Assembly: GCA_030430845.1 (NCBI GenBank)
Contig: JAUIKE010000011.1
Location: 1 to 64,000 of the forward strand
DNA from: Bacteroidia bacterium
Lineage (GTDB): Bacteria > Bacteroidota > Bacteroidia > Chitinophagales > Saprospiraceae
Length of the DNA stretch: 64,000 nt
Reading direction: 5' to 3'
Part shown: piece after piece, positions 53,315-62,142 of the stretch
Numbering within the stretch: the first letter of the stretch is position 1
Layout: each line of letters starts with the position of its first letter
The notes under the pieces: generated by a model
Database searches by the model: none
What the model saw: the letters and a program-made list of their open reading frames with translations, nothing else
Told to the model about the DNA's origin: nothing
Translations under genes and position numbers: made by a program

Positions 53315-54490
53315 ATGGCACAAATCCCCCCCCAAGATTTGCCGAAGGCCGCTGTTGGTCATATAAGGGATATTGAGGGTTCAAAAACAGAGAAGGCAGC
53401 AGAACCTATCTCTACGAATCAAAAAAGCAAAACAAGCTTAGAAAGTATTTTATTAGTACCGGGTGTCATAAATTCATCTGGTTATCATACATCCATTTCC
53501 GAGGATATAAAGGAACTTGGTTTTTACCTTCTAGATCGACCACTTCAATTTCTTCATCCCTGGCCGACAAGTGTTTCAGGATTCAGAAAGGTGTTGGAAA
53601 AATTCCAACCAAAGATTGTTTATTTTGAATGTTTTGAGGAATTAGCCCACACTTCAGACCCAGGCTCTAAGCCTGTTAGAGCGTTGAAAATCACCGCAAA
53701 GGAGTTAAGAAAAATATTTCTTCCCGAACACACAGAAAAAACCGAGGCTGTTCTAATCAATGGTGCCTACACACGTGAGCAAGCTGTAGCCATTACCGGT
53801 GGTATTAAGTACCTGATTGGGATTCCCAACAACTTAGGAAAAGAGCATAGAAGAGATTTTTTAATCAATTTCTATCAAAAATTTTCTAAAATGGACCGAA
53901 TTGATCAAAGTTTTACTGGCTCTTCTCTTGAATTATTTCGAGAAACTGGAACTGAAAAAAATTTACCTGTTTTTGGCATTGTCCAGGAAGGAGAGTATGT
54001 TGAGTACCAAACACCTGAAGAAATTCAAAAACTTAAAGAAGAGTTTAAGGCACTACAGCAAGAAATCCAGGAAAGGGAAGGTCAATTCAAAGAGAGTCTA
54101 CCAGAAGAACTTTCCAAAAGGGAGCGCCTATTAAAAAAAGAAAACCCACATTCAGCTCTTTCAAATTGGGTTTATCATGAATCCGAGAGGTCAATTAATT
54201 CAATCTCTGCTGAATTATTAATAGATAAGTCCATAACTGAAATTGAACAATTTAAAAAAGAGTTAAAAAGAATACTTTTACTAATTGAAGGATGTCTTGT
54301 TACTAAAAGAGATCATTTAATTTCTTCGGAGAATCTGGAAAAATTCAACTTTTCGCAATCAATTAAATTGTACCAAAGAGCATTGGCATATCTCATCCTT
54401 GATATCCAAAAATTAAAATTTAAGCGTGCGTCTACTGAGTTTTTCCAAGATCTAGTCAATAAAGTTAATCAACGATTGCCTAGAGCTTGA
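53315..54490 (+). CDS. Pseudo-CHAT-like protein with coiled coil
   Basis: 391 aa, cytosolic. Residues about 40-215 follow the short-CHAT pattern: ILLVPGVINSSGYHTSISEDIKEL, FRKVLEKFQPKIVYFECF, AVLINGAYTREQAVAITGGIKYLIGIPNN, FLINFYQKF, and ELFRETG. The catalytic His normally in FSGHG is replaced (FECFEE) and the Cys in NACYS is GAYT. It therefore looks inactive. Residues 225-290 are coiled coil (EEIQKLKEEFKALQQEIQEREGQF) and the last 100 are helical. It lies in an AT-rich stretch, with no adjacent effector gene. Fold assignment is by eye. Confidence 0.6.
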   Translation: MAQIPPQDLPKAAVGHIRDIEGSKTEKAAEPISTNQKSKTSLESILLVPGVINSSGYHTSISEDIKELGFYLLDRPLQFLHPWPTSVSGFRKVLEKFQPKIVYFECFEELAHTSDPGSKPVRALKITAKELRKIFLPEHTEKTEAVLINGAYTREQAVAITGGIKYLIGIPNNLGKEHRRDFLINFYQKFSKMDRIDQSFTGSSLELFRETGTEKNLPVFGIVQEGEYVEYQTPEEIQKLKEEFKALQQEIQEREGQFKESLPEELSKRERLLKKENPHSALSNWVYHESERSINSISAELLIDKSITEIEQFKKELKRILLLIEGCLVTKRDHLISSENLEKFNFSQSIKLYQRALAYLILDIQKLKFKRASTEFFQDLVNKVNQRLPRA

Positions 54491-54715
54491 TTAGCCAATT
54501 TTTTCATCGATCGCTTCGATCGTTGCTTCGATTACTTTTATTTTTTCCTGTAGTTCTTCCGCTTCCATTTTTAGGGCTTCAAGATCTTGCTCTAAAAGCA
54601 ATCTTTTTAGCCGGAGTTCCTCAAAATCTTCTTCTTCAAGAAATGATAAATCAGGTTCTGAATTAGAAAGTTTTGAGGCTTCATCATCGTCATTTGGTAA
54701 GTTTTTAAAATCCAT
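54491..54715 (-). CDS. Small coiled-coil protein
   Basis: 74 aa, acidic N-terminus (NLPNDDDEASKLSNSEPDL) then a continuous heptad coiled coil (LKRLLLEQDLEALKMEAEELQEKIKVIEATIEAIDEKIG). It is convergent with the pseudo-CHAT gene with stop codons directly abutting (0 bp). Interaction with its coiled coil is possible but unproven. Confidence 0.5.
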   Translation of the reverse strand: MDFKNLPNDDDEASKLSNSEPDLSFLEEEDFEELRLKRLLLEQDLEALKMEAEELQEKIKVIEATIEAIDEKIG

Positions 54716-54944
54716 AGCTTAATGATTTTTATATAACTGGAAAAAATCTGAGATCAATTCTAGTAAATTGAAAGCAGTAGATAGATTCTCGCACAAAGCT
54801 CTGTTGAAGAAAATTGAATTGTATTAAAGATTGGATTGGAAAGTAGGACGAAGAAAAATACTTATTTATTCTATACGAAATTTCCAAGCAAGTGTTTCAG
54901 CTTTCAAAGAAAATAAAAGAGTTGTTGATAATAGGAAAAAGCTA

Positions 54945-55367
54945 TCAAACCTCCAATAACTCCCACCTCTCTCTATATTGAAACGACCTTGGCTTACGCT
55001 GTCTTTTTTCAGACTCGACGAGATGGATTTCAGATCCATAAGAATTGAACACTTCTGAGGGCATGATGTAAAAAACATGAAGCTCCTGAAGGTAAAGAAT
55101 GGCGAAATCAAAATCATTATTGGTGTATGGATCTCTGAGCATTCTACGTCGATTTGTTTTTGTCCGCCGTACATCAACGACATAGTTTCCTTTTTTCTCG
55201 TCCCACCAGGCACTTTTGACTTGAATCCTGATAAACTTGTTATCAATCTGAAATACCAGGTCGTAAGGTAAGCGATCTCCTACTGGCTGTAATACTGCCC
55301 AATTTTTTTTCAAGGCTTCTAGAACAACTGCTTGCTCAGCGATATCTCCCTTCAATTTGGTGTCCAT
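54945..55367 (-). CDS. PD-(D/E)XK homing endonuclease-like protein of the I-Ssp6803I family
   Basis: Start at MDTKLKGDIAEQAV (55367), 140 aa. The E...D...QxK set is Glu11 (KGDIAEQ), Asp36 (PYDLVF), Gln49 and Lys51 (IQVKSA), the same spacing I recall for I-Ssp6803I, a homing endonuclease encoded in the cyanobacterial initiator-tRNA group I intron and using a Gln where most PD-(D/E)XK enzymes have Asp/Glu. The family (group I intron-associated PD-(D/E)XK) also shows NNDFDFAILYLQELHVFYIMP. It is co-oriented with and about 100 bp downstream of the intron-bearing tRNA. It is free-standing, not inside the intron. Confidence 0.82.
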   Translation of the reverse strand: MDTKLKGDIAEQAVVLEALKKNWAVLQPVGDRLPYDLVFQIDNKFIRIQVKSAWWDEKKGNYVVDVRRTKTNRRRMLRDPYTNNDFDFAILYLQELHVFYIMPSEVFNSYGSEIHLVESEKRQRKPRSFQYRERWELLEV

Positions 55368-55431
55368 ACCTTTTGACATCAAATTAGTTTAATTTTGACA
55401 ACAAAACAAGGAGCACACGGAGTTGAGAGAA

Positions 55432-55463
55432 AAAAAAAGATCGACTTTTCAGTCGATCTTTTT
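55432..55463 (-). terminator. Terminator of the intron-bearing tRNA gene
   Basis: AAAAGATCGACT-tttc-AGTCGATCTTTT, 12-bp stem, with a T-run on either strand. It lies between the tRNA 3' end (55470) and the endonuclease gene, so most tRNA transcripts should stop before it. Confidence 0.8.
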
Positions 55464-55469
55464 GTGTTG

Positions 55470-55867
55470 TAGCGGCGGCAGGACTTGAACCTACGACCTT
55501 CGGGTTATGCTTCTCACTACAGCTTTCGCTGCCTCAATTGCAAGAATAAGAGTTTGTGAGCTGGACTTTCTCTTCACCCTATTGAATAACTTCAACTTAG
55601 GTGTCTGCCATTAAGTCTCTACACCTTCTCTGTGCGCCGAAGCTCTTTAATGAGCAAAGGTGCATAAAGCTTGGCTCGGGATTACCACACTACAGGCTTC
55701 CCCGAATTTGACAGATGTTCACCAAAGCATTTCTGCTAAGGCAGCCCAAGCGATAACAAAGATAATTTGGCTTCCCAAATACTGATTTTAAGTAGTGAAC
55801 TTCAAATCATAATGTCTTTGCTTCGCAATTCTTGAGCCCGACGAGCTACCAACTGCTCCACGCCGCG
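55470..55867 (-). tRNA. Initiator tRNA-Met(CAU) interrupted by a group I intron
   Basis: Exons (55867-55835 and 55509-55470) join to CGCGGCGTGGAGCAGTTGGT... with D-arm, anticodon stem TCGGG/CCCGA, loop CTCATAA and T-arm GTAGG-TTCAAGT-CCTGC. Initiator identity is shown by the three consecutive G-C pairs GGG/CCC closing the anticodon stem and by the C1-U72 mismatch at the acceptor end. CCA is not encoded. The interruption is in the anticodon loop between U33 and C34. TTG-N20-TATATTTG lies upstream. Confidence 0.93.
55510..55834 (-). ncRNA. Group I intron (IC3-like) in the initiator tRNA anticodon loop
   Basis: 325 nt. The 5' exon ends in U and the intron ends in G, as group I rules require; a shared CA at both junctions leaves up to two bases of ambiguity. 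Core elements, minus strand: P CAAATTCGGGGAAGCC (55695-55710), Q GGTAATCCCGAGCCAAGC (55669-55686), R GTAGAGACTTAATGG (about 55608-55622), S GAAGAGAAAGTCC (55563-55575). P/Q pair as P4 (TCGGGG/TCCCGA) and R/S as P7 (GACT/AGTC). No ORF is inside. P1 was not resolved by eye. Confidence 0.9.
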
Positions 55868-55881
55868 ATTTCAATGGGTCA

Positions 55882-55912
55882 CAAATATAAAGGGATTTTT
55901 GACAAAATACAA
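55882..55912 (-). promoter_or_regulatory. Promoter of the initiator tRNA gene
   Basis: On the minus strand TTG (55912-55910), 20 nt, TATATTTG (55889-55882), fitting the Bacteroidota -33/-7 layout. The start would be about 10 nt before tRNA position 1. Confidence 0.65.
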
Positions 55913-56070
55913 TAGCTAACAATAAAAAACTTAGTCAACACCTGTAACTCAGACAAAACACCACTAACAAAATATTGGTTATCAAATAATTACATGCAAG
56001 CTTCGGTAAATTAAACATTTTTTTAGGCATTCTGTCCACCCCAAATTAATTAGCATACCAACAAATCTCT

Positions 56071-56078
56071 TATCTTTG
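56071..56078 (+). promoter_or_regulatory. Candidate -7 box TATCTTTG upstream of the thiolase gene
   Basis: Perfect TAnnTTTG match 243 bp before the thiolase ATG, so a transcript from it would have an unusually long leader. The -33 element is weak. The remainder of 55913-56070 shows no gene. Confidence 0.5.
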
Positions 56079-56148
56079 CGGCCAACTAAATCGCACTTAA
56101 TAATGTAACTTTAATAGAATCAAAGTAAAAGATAAACCTTGTATCTGT

Positions 56149-56188
56149 AACGGATCATCACTTCACTTAAGGTGAACAATGGTCCGTT
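56149..56188 (+). promoter_or_regulatory. Structured element in the long thiolase leader
   Basis: AACGGA / TCCGTT closes an outer helix around TTCAC-ttaag-GTGAA. The sequence before the gene also contains CCTTTTACCTTCTACC words. No known riboswitch family is recognised; it could also be a small RNA. Confidence 0.35.
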
Positions 56189-56320
56189 TTAGCAGATGCA
56201 CGAACCAAGTGGCTTGCGCAGCCGCAAAAGCTCTTATTCAAATGGTTTCATCTTTCTACTTTTCCTGACTGCCTCAGGCGGTTACCTTTTACCTTCTACC
56301 AATAAAACAACCAACTTATA

Positions 56321-57505
56321 ATGAAAGAAGTATTTATTGCAGCAGCAGTTAGAACACCCATTGGAAGCTTCGGCGGCGTCCTTTCCAGCCTTTCAGCCAC
56401 TCAATTAGGCAGCGCAGCCATCAAAGGAGCTTTGGAAAAAATCAATGTAGACCCCAAAGAAGTTCAGGAAGTCTTTATGGGCAATGTCGTATCCGCCAAT
56501 CTGGGCCAGGCCCCGGCCCGGCAGGCAGCATTGGGCGCCGGTATCGGCAATAATGTACCCTGTACAACCATCAATAAAGTTTGTTCATCCGGAATGAAAG
56601 CCGTCATGTTCGGTGCACAAAGCATTATGCTCGGTCATAACGAGCTCGTAGTGGCCGGTGGCATGGAGAGTATGAGTAACATTCCTTACTATGTGCCGAA
56701 AGCCCGCTGGGGAGCCAAGTACGGAAATGTAGAAATGATAGATGGTTTGGCAAAAGACGGATTGACCGATGCCTATGACCACATGGCCATGGGCGTTTGT
56801 GCAGATGCCACTGCTGAAAAATATAACATCTCCCGCGAAGCACAAGACGAATTTGCGATCCGCTCTTATAAATTATCCGCAGAAGCTACTGAAAAGGGCT
56901 ATTTCAAAGACGAAATTGTACCAGTGGAAGTTCCACAGCGGAAGGGAGCCCCTTTAGTTATTTCTGAGGATGAAGAATTTAAGCGTGTGAAGTTCGAGAA
57001 GATCCCACAGCTGAGAGGCGCCTTCTCTAAAGACGGAACCGTTACGGCAGCTAATGCTTCAACCATCAACGACGGTGCGGCAGCGGTTGTATTGGTTAGT
57101 AAAGAAAAAATGGAAGCACTCGGCCTTAAGCCGGTAGCTAAGATCGTAGCCTTTGCCGATGCAGCCCATGAACCTCAGTGGTTTACGACTGCTCCAACGA
57201 AGGCAGCTCCAAAAGCATTGGAAAGAGCCGGCCTGACTAAGGATGATATTGATTACTGGGAGGTGAATGAAGCTTTTGCAGTAGTACCTATGGCCTTTAA
57301 TCACGACCTGGGCATCGACCCTGGCAAAGTAAACGTCCATGGTGGTTCCGTATCCTTAGGACATCCACTTGGCGCTTCCGGTGCCAGAATCCTGGTAACC
57401 TTGAATGGTGTACTACAAAATAAGAATGCCAAACGTGGCCTGGCTACCTTGTGCAATGGCGGCGGTGGAGCTAGTGCGATTATCATAGAGGCAGTGCGGG
57501 ATTAA
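56321..57505 (+). CDS. Acetyl-CoA C-acetyltransferase (thiolase)
   Basis: 394 aa, normal for biosynthetic-type thiolases. Catalytic Cys in NKVCSSGMKAVMFGAQ (about residue 88), NEAFAVVP, the His in GGSVSLGHPLGASGARI, and the second Cys in LCNGGGGASA. It condenses two acetyl-CoA or cleaves acetoacetyl-CoA. No other beta-oxidation gene flanks it; it is a single-gene unit with its own terminator. Confidence 0.95.
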   Translation: MKEVFIAAAVRTPIGSFGGVLSSLSATQLGSAAIKGALEKINVDPKEVQEVFMGNVVSANLGQAPARQAALGAGIGNNVPCTTINKVCSSGMKAVMFGAQSIMLGHNELVVAGGMESMSNIPYYVPKARWGAKYGNVEMIDGLAKDGLTDAYDHMAMGVCADATAEKYNISREAQDEFAIRSYKLSAEATEKGYFKDEIVPVEVPQRKGAPLVISEDEEFKRVKFEKIPQLRGAFSKDGTVTAANASTINDGAAAVVLVSKEKMEALGLKPVAKIVAFADAAHEPQWFTTAPTKAAPKALERAGLTKDDIDYWEVNEAFAVVPMAFNHDLGIDPGKVNVHGGSVSLGHPLGASGARILVTLNGVLQNKNAKRGLATLCNGGGGASAIIIEAVRD

Positions 57506-57523
57506 TCCCTAAAAGTTTTTTGT

Positions 57524-57559
57524 AAAAAACCACTGTTGCGGCCGCAGCAGTGGTTTTTT
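57524..57559 (+). terminator. Terminator of the thiolase gene
   Basis: AAAAAACCACTG-tTGCGGCCGCAg-CAGTGGTTTTTT, with an internal palindrome. Confidence 0.85.
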
Positions 57560-57610
57560 TATTTAATAGTCTTTCCACAACCTTCTACCCCAGAAAATGT
57601 TAAAAAATTG

Positions 57611-57618
57611 TACCTTTG
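57611..57618 (+). promoter_or_regulatory. Candidate -7 box TACCTTTG upstream of gcvP
   Basis: Matches TAnnTTTG, 96 bp before the gcvP ATG. No clear -33 element. Confidence 0.45.
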
Positions 57619-57713
57619 AGGCTGTTATTTTTCAGCCCTAATAATTTTTTTCTTTAAAAATTTACCAGAAGTTTCATTACCTTCTTTTGTGAAACTCTGA
57701 CATCATTAATACT

Positions 57714-60596
57714 ATGGATAAAACCAATTTTTTTGACCAGTTCGTCAATCGCCATATAGGCATTGGGGAAGATGAATTACAGGAAATGCTCACTGCGATT
57801 GGAGTAGATTCCCTAGATCAACTAATCGATGAGACCATTCCCGAAAATATTCGATTAAAAGATGAATTAGACCTTCCAAAAGCTTTGACCGAATTCGAAT
57901 ATCTTAAGATGGTCAAAGAAATCGCCGGTATGAATAAGGTATTCAAATCGTACATCGGCCTGGGTTATTATAACACCATCACCCCATCTGTGATAGCCAG
58001 GAATCTTTTTCAAAATCCTGGCTGGTATACTCAGTACACACCTTATCAGGCAGAAATCGCCCAAGGCCGTCTGGAAGCACTACTCAATTTCCAGACCATG
58101 GTAAGCGATTTGACCGGCTTGCCTATTGCCAATGCTTCCCTACTGGATGAAGGTACGGCAGCAGCAGAAGCGATGACGATGTTCTATGGCATGAAAAACA
58201 AAAGGAATAAGGGAGACGCGATTAATCAGTTCCTGGTTTCCAATAAAGTTTTTCCCCAAACTATTGATCTGCTGATCACCCGTGCCGAACCCATGGGGAT
58301 TGAAGTAATTGTAGAAGACGTCAACGACTTTAATTTTACGGATAAAACCTTCGGTATGCTGCTTCAATACCCGGCCGCAGATGGCAGTGCAGAAGACTAT
58401 CGCCCTCTCGTCGAAAAAGCAAATGCCGAAGAGATTTACGTGACCGTAGCAGCTGACATCCTGAGCCTTGCACTCCTGACGCCTCCAGGTGAATGGGGCG
58501 CAGATGCGGTAGTGGGTAACACCCAACGCTTTGGCGTTCCGATGGGATATGGCGGCCCTCACGCTGCATATTTTGCTACCAAAGAAGATTTCAAACGCCA
58601 AATCCCCGGTCGTATCATTGGTGTATCCGTTGACTCCAACGGTAATTATGCCCTGAGAATGGCCCTGCAAACCCGGGAGCAACACATCCGCAGGGAAAAA
58701 GCGACATCTAATATTTGTACGGCTCAGGCACTCCTGGCCATCATGGCCGGTATGTACGCCGCCTATCACGGCCCTAAAGGAATTAAGGCCATTGCCGAGC
58801 GGGTACATTACCTGACCAAATTACTCCACCGCAGACTCCTGCAAATGGGGTATACCCTCAAAAACGATAGTTTCTTTGATACCATTGCTATCCAGCTGGA
58901 TGAAGATTTTAAGGAAAAAATCAGAGCCCGTGCCCTGGAAGCTGAGATCAATTTCTATTATACAGAAGACGGCATTCAGCTAAGTCTGGATGAAACGACC
59001 TTGCTCTCAGATGTAGAACAGTTGTTTAACCTTTTTGCCGAAGCAAAAGACCTGAAAACTGACTGGAATCCGGAGGTGGCTGAAGGTTACCAGTTCAATG
59101 AAAAACTGGTAAGAGAGAGTGATTATCTCGAGCATCCCGTTTTCAATACTTATCATACGGAGTCTAAAATGATGCGTTATTTAAAACGCCTGGAAAACAA
59201 AGATCTCTCTTTGGCTCATTCCATGATTGCACTAGGCTCTTGTACCATGAAATTGAATGCCGCGACCGAGCTCATTCCTGTTAGCTGGCCGGAATTTGCA
59301 GATATTCATCCATTCGTACCCATGGATCAGGCGAAGGGATATCAGAAACTTTTTAAAGAACTGGAAAGGGACCTCTCCGAAATTACAGGCTTTACTGCCT
59401 GTTCTCTTCAACCTAATTCCGGGGCCCAGGGAGAATATTCAGGCTTGCTGACCATCAGGGCCTATCATTTGGACAATGGCCATACGGACCGGGATATCGT
59501 TCTCATCCCTTCTTCCGCTCACGGCACCAACCCTGCGAGTGGTGTGATGGCCGGAATGCAGGTGGTGGTCGTTAAATGTGACGATCATGGAAACATCGAT
59601 GTTGACGATCTCAAAGAAAAAGCTGAAAAGCACAGCGATCATCTGGCGGCCCTGATGGTGACCTATCCTTCTACTCATGGGGTTTTTGAGGCCAGAATCC
59701 ATGAAATTTGCGACATCATTCATCAAAATGGCGGAAAGGTGTATATGGATGGTGCCAATATGAATGCCCAGGTGGGCCTGACTAGCCCGGGTGCAATCGA
59801 TGCAGATGTTTGTCACCTAAACCTCCATAAAACCTTTGCCATCCCTCACGGAGGTGGAGGCCCGGGAATGGGGCCAATTTGCGTCAATGACAGCCTCAAA
59901 CCTTTCCTCCCTAAACACGTGTTGGTTGAAACTGGCGGATCTAAAGGTACTCATGCTGTATCTTCCGCTCCATGGGGAAGTGCCAGTATTTTGCTTATTT
60001 CCTATGGCTATATAAAAATGTTGGGTAAGGATGGGCTAACCAATGCCACCAAGTATGCTATTTTAAATGCAAACTATATTAAAGCCCGGCTGGAAGAGCA
60101 GTACGATGTGCTGTATGTCGGTGAAAAAGGACGCTCTGCGCACGAATTGATCGTCGACCTTCGTCCTTTCAAATCGCTGGTCAGTGCAGAGGACGTCGCT
60201 AAGCGCCTGATGGATTATGGTTTTCATGCCCCGACCCTTTCCTTCCCGGTAGCCGGAACGATCATGATCGAACCAACGGAAAGTGAAGACAAAGCAGAGC
60301 TTGACCGTTTCTGTGATGCCTTGCTCCAAATTCGTAAGGAAATCGATGAAATTGCACAAGGAGAGGCCGATTCCACCTCAAACGTTTTAACCAATGCACC
60401 CCACACGATCGGTCTGGTGAGTGCCAACGAGTGGGATCGCTCTTACAGCCGCGAAAAAGCAGCTCATCCCTTACCCTATCTAAAAGAAGGCTTTAAATTC
60501 TGGCCGTCGGTAGGTAGAGTGGATAATGCAAAAGGCGATCGAAATCTGATCTGTACCTGCCCTCCGATGGAGGCTTATGAAAATACAGAAGCTTAA
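57714..60596 (+). CDS. gcvP: Glycine dehydrogenase (decarboxylating), P-protein
   Basis: A 960-aa single-chain P-protein. Opening [22 protein letters not shown] is standard; the PLP lysine is in [21 protein letters not shown] at about residue 700. It decarboxylates glycine and passes the aminomethyl group to the H-protein lipoyl arm in the glycine cleavage system. gcvT and gcvH are not adjacent, which is common in Bacteroidota. Own promoter and terminator. Confidence 0.97.
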   Translation: MDKTNFFDQFVNRHIGIGEDELQEMLTAIGVDSLDQLIDETIPENIRLKDELDLPKALTEFEYLKMVKEIAGMNKVFKSYIGLGYYNTITPSVIARNLFQNPGWYTQYTPYQAEIAQGRLEALLNFQTMVSDLTGLPIANASLLDEGTAAAEAMTMFYGMKNKRNKGDAINQFLVSNKVFPQTIDLLITRAEPMGIEVIVEDVNDFNFTDKTFGMLLQYPAADGSAEDYRPLVEKANAEEIYVTVAADILSLALLTPPGEWGADAVVGNTQRFGVPMGYGGPHAAYFATKEDFKRQIPGRIIGVSVDSNGNYALRMALQTREQHIRREKATSNICTAQALLAIMAGMYAAYHGPKGIKAIAERVHYLTKLLHRRLLQMGYTLKNDSFFDTIAIQLDEDFKEKIRARALEAEINFYYTEDGIQLSLDETTLLSDVEQLFNLFAEAKDLKTDWNPEVAEGYQFNEKLVRESDYLEHPVFNTYHTESKMMRYLKRLENKDLSLAHSMIALGSCTMKLNAATELIPVSWPEFADIHPFVPMDQAKGYQKLFKELERDLSEITGFTACSLQPNSGAQGEYSGLLTIRAYHLDNGHTDRDIVLIPSSAHGTNPASGVMAGMQVVVVKCDDHGNIDVDDLKEKAEKHSDHLAALMVTYPSTHGVFEARIHEICDIIHQNGGKVYMDGANMNAQVGLTSPGAIDADVCHLNLHKTFAIPHGGGGPGMGPICVNDSLKPFLPKHVLVETGGSKGTHAVSSAPWGSASILLISYGYIKMLGKDGLTNATKYAILNANYIKARLEEQYDVLYVGEKGRSAHELIVDLRPFKSLVSAEDVAKRLMDYGFHAPTLSFPVAGTIMIEPTESEDKAELDRFCDALLQIRKEIDEIAQGEADSTSNVLTNAPHTIGLVSANEWDRSYSREKAAHPLPYLKEGFKFWPSVGRVDNAKGDRNLICTCPPMEAYENTEA

Positions 60597-60602
60597 AGTT
60601 TT

Positions 60603-60653
60603 AAAAAAGAGGCTGTCTCATCCGCCTGAGGCGGATGAGACAGCCTCTTTTTT
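60603..60653 (+). terminator. Terminator of gcvP
   Basis: AAAAAAGAGGCTGTCTCATCCGCC-tga-GGCGGATGAGACAGCCTCTTTTTT, a perfect 24-bp stem; its core is shared with 51870-51926. Confidence 0.92.
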
Positions 60654-60670
60654 ATTTTTATAAAAAAATT

Positions 60671-61648
60671 ATGATAGCAGTTACTGGAGCAGCCGGTTTT
60701 ATTGGAAGTTGCATGGTCAGAAAGCTCAATGATGAAGGCCATCAAGCACTTATTGTTGTGGATGAGTTCTCTCGTGCAGACAAAAACCGAAACCTGGAAA
60801 ACAAGGATTTTGCCCTGAAAATAGATCGAGCTGATTTTATTGACTGGCTCGAAAAAAACACTGATAAAGTCGACTTCATCTATCACCTGGGCGCCCGTAC
60901 CGACACCACCGAACAAGATGTAGCTATTTTTGATGAGCTCAACCTCAACTATTCCAAGGCTATCTGGAATATTTGCTCGGAAGCACAGATCCCATTAGTA
61001 TACGCCTCCAGTGCCGCCACCTACGGACTCGGAGAATTAGGCTATGATGACCGGCATGATATTATTGAGGATTTGAAGCCACTCAATCCGTACGGCCGCT
61101 CCAAAAACGATTTTGATATTTGGGCGCTGCAACAAAGCTCCAAGCCTCCCTTCTGGGCCGGCATGAAGTTTTTTAACGTGTACGGCCCCAATGAGTACCA
61201 CAAAGGTCGAATGGCTTCTGTCATTTTTCATACCGTTCGTCAGATTAAAGCCACGGGAGGGATGAAGCTCTTTCGCTCCCACAGGTCTGACTTTGAGGAT
61301 GGACAGCAAAGCCGCGACTTTGTTTATATTAAGGATGTCATAGAAGTACTTTACTTTTTCCAGCAGCAATTTGAAGCCGGCAAAAAAATTTCAGGGCTCT
61401 ACAACCTCGGCACCGGAACCGCCCGCTCTTTTTGGGATCTGGCCAGTAACACCTTTAAAGCTATGGACCTGGAACCCAATATTTCCTTCATCGACACCCC
61501 GGCCGATATTCGTGATACCTACCAGTATTTTACCGAAGCTAATATGGAAAAACTAAAGAAAGCAGGCTATCATAAGGGTTTTCACAGCCTGGAGGAAGGG
61601 ATTGATAATTATGTCCGGAATTATTTAAAAGAAGAAAAAATATTTTAA
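60671..61648 (+). CDS. hldD: ADP-glyceromanno-heptose 6-epimerase
   Basis: Start at MIAVTGAAGFIGSCMVRKLND (60671); the ORF-track start lies in the terminator. 325 aa. NAD(P)-binding GAAGFIG, catalytic YGRSK (YxxxK) in KPLNPYGRSKNDFD, and FFNVYGPNEYHKGRMASV, all typical of HldD/RfaD. It converts ADP-D-glycero- to ADP-L-glycero-D-manno-heptose for lipopolysaccharide core, matching the family-9 transferase at 1363-2385. Confidence 0.92.
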   Translation: MIAVTGAAGFIGSCMVRKLNDEGHQALIVVDEFSRADKNRNLENKDFALKIDRADFIDWLEKNTDKVDFIYHLGARTDTTEQDVAIFDELNLNYSKAIWNICSEAQIPLVYASSAATYGLGELGYDDRHDIIEDLKPLNPYGRSKNDFDIWALQQSSKPPFWAGMKFFNVYGPNEYHKGRMASVIFHTVRQIKATGGMKLFRSHRSDFEDGQQSRDFVYIKDVIEVLYFFQQQFEAGKKISGLYNLGTGTARSFWDLASNTFKAMDLEPNISFIDTPADIRDTYQYFTEANMEKLKKAGYHKGFHSLEEGIDNYVRNYLKEEKIF

Positions 61649-61692
61649 AAAAATAAAGGGAAGCGGCAAAAGCCGCTTCCCTTTATTTTTTT
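61647..61692. terminator. Bidirectional terminator
   Basis: AAAAAAATAAAGGGAAGCGGC-aaaa-GCCGCTTCCCTTTATTTTTTT; shared by the convergent hldD and lipoprotein genes. Confidence 0.9.
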
Positions 61693-62142
61693 TTAAAACC
61701 CTCCTTCAATATTAATCTTTGGCTTAGGTTTTAATCGATTGGAAGCTGCATAATAGATCAGGTACCAATCGTCGTCATATTTGGCAAACCGGCGAAGCAT
61801 ACCGTATGAACCGGTGTTGTGCTCTATCCGTTCGGCAATCAGATCGTCACTGTATCGGATAAATTGATGGGAGAATTCGCTATTTTCAAAATTGAACGGC
61901 TTATGACACACCCAACCTTCCTTTTTCCAGAAATATTTTTCATTATTCACGATCATGGAATCTGCTCCGGCGGGAATACCTTCCAGCGGAAAAATGATGT
62001 GCTCCAATTGAAAGACCGTGTCCTGATGAAAAGTTTCATAGAAAGCCTGAAAGTCTTTCATTACTTCATCTTCTTTTTCGCAAGAAGCGAAAGAAAGCAG
62101 CACCAAAATAAATAATGGAATAAGTCTTCTCATTTTACTCAT
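61693..62142 (-). CDS. Small lipoprotein
   Basis: 149 aa (Met4 is an equally good start). Lipobox LLSFASC at the end of the signal. The mature domain (VMKDFQAFYETFHQDTVFQLEHIIFPLEGIPAG, FIRYSDDLIAERIEHNTGSYGMLRRFAKYDDDWYLIYYAA) resembles DUF4348-like periplasmic lipoproteins of Bacteroidota. Its start overlaps the hemD stop by 8 bp, so it is at the end of the hemCD transcript. Function unknown. Confidence 0.7.
   Translation of the reverse strand: MSKMRRLIPLFILVLLSFASCEKEDEVMKDFQAFYETFHQDTVFQLEHIIFPLEGIPAGADSMIVNNEKYFWKKEGWVCHKPFNFENSEFSHQFIRYSDDLIAERIEHNTGSYGMLRRFAKYDDDWYLIYYAASNRLKPKPKINIEGGF

Noticed and set aside
54866-55246. 126-aa minus-strand ORF
   Set aside because: Out-of-frame overlap with the endonuclease gene, whose catalytic pattern is complete.
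55470-55867. A tRNA pseudogene or a split tRNA formed by unrelated insertion
   Set aside because: Both halves are perfect and the insert has all core group I elements with correct splice-site bases.
56080-56320. 6S RNA or another known small RNA upstream of thiolase
   Set aside because: There is a promoter and a hairpin, but no recognisable family features; kept only as a finding.
58140-58808. 222-aa minus-strand ORF
   Set aside because: Antisense to gcvP, which has strong homology over its full length.
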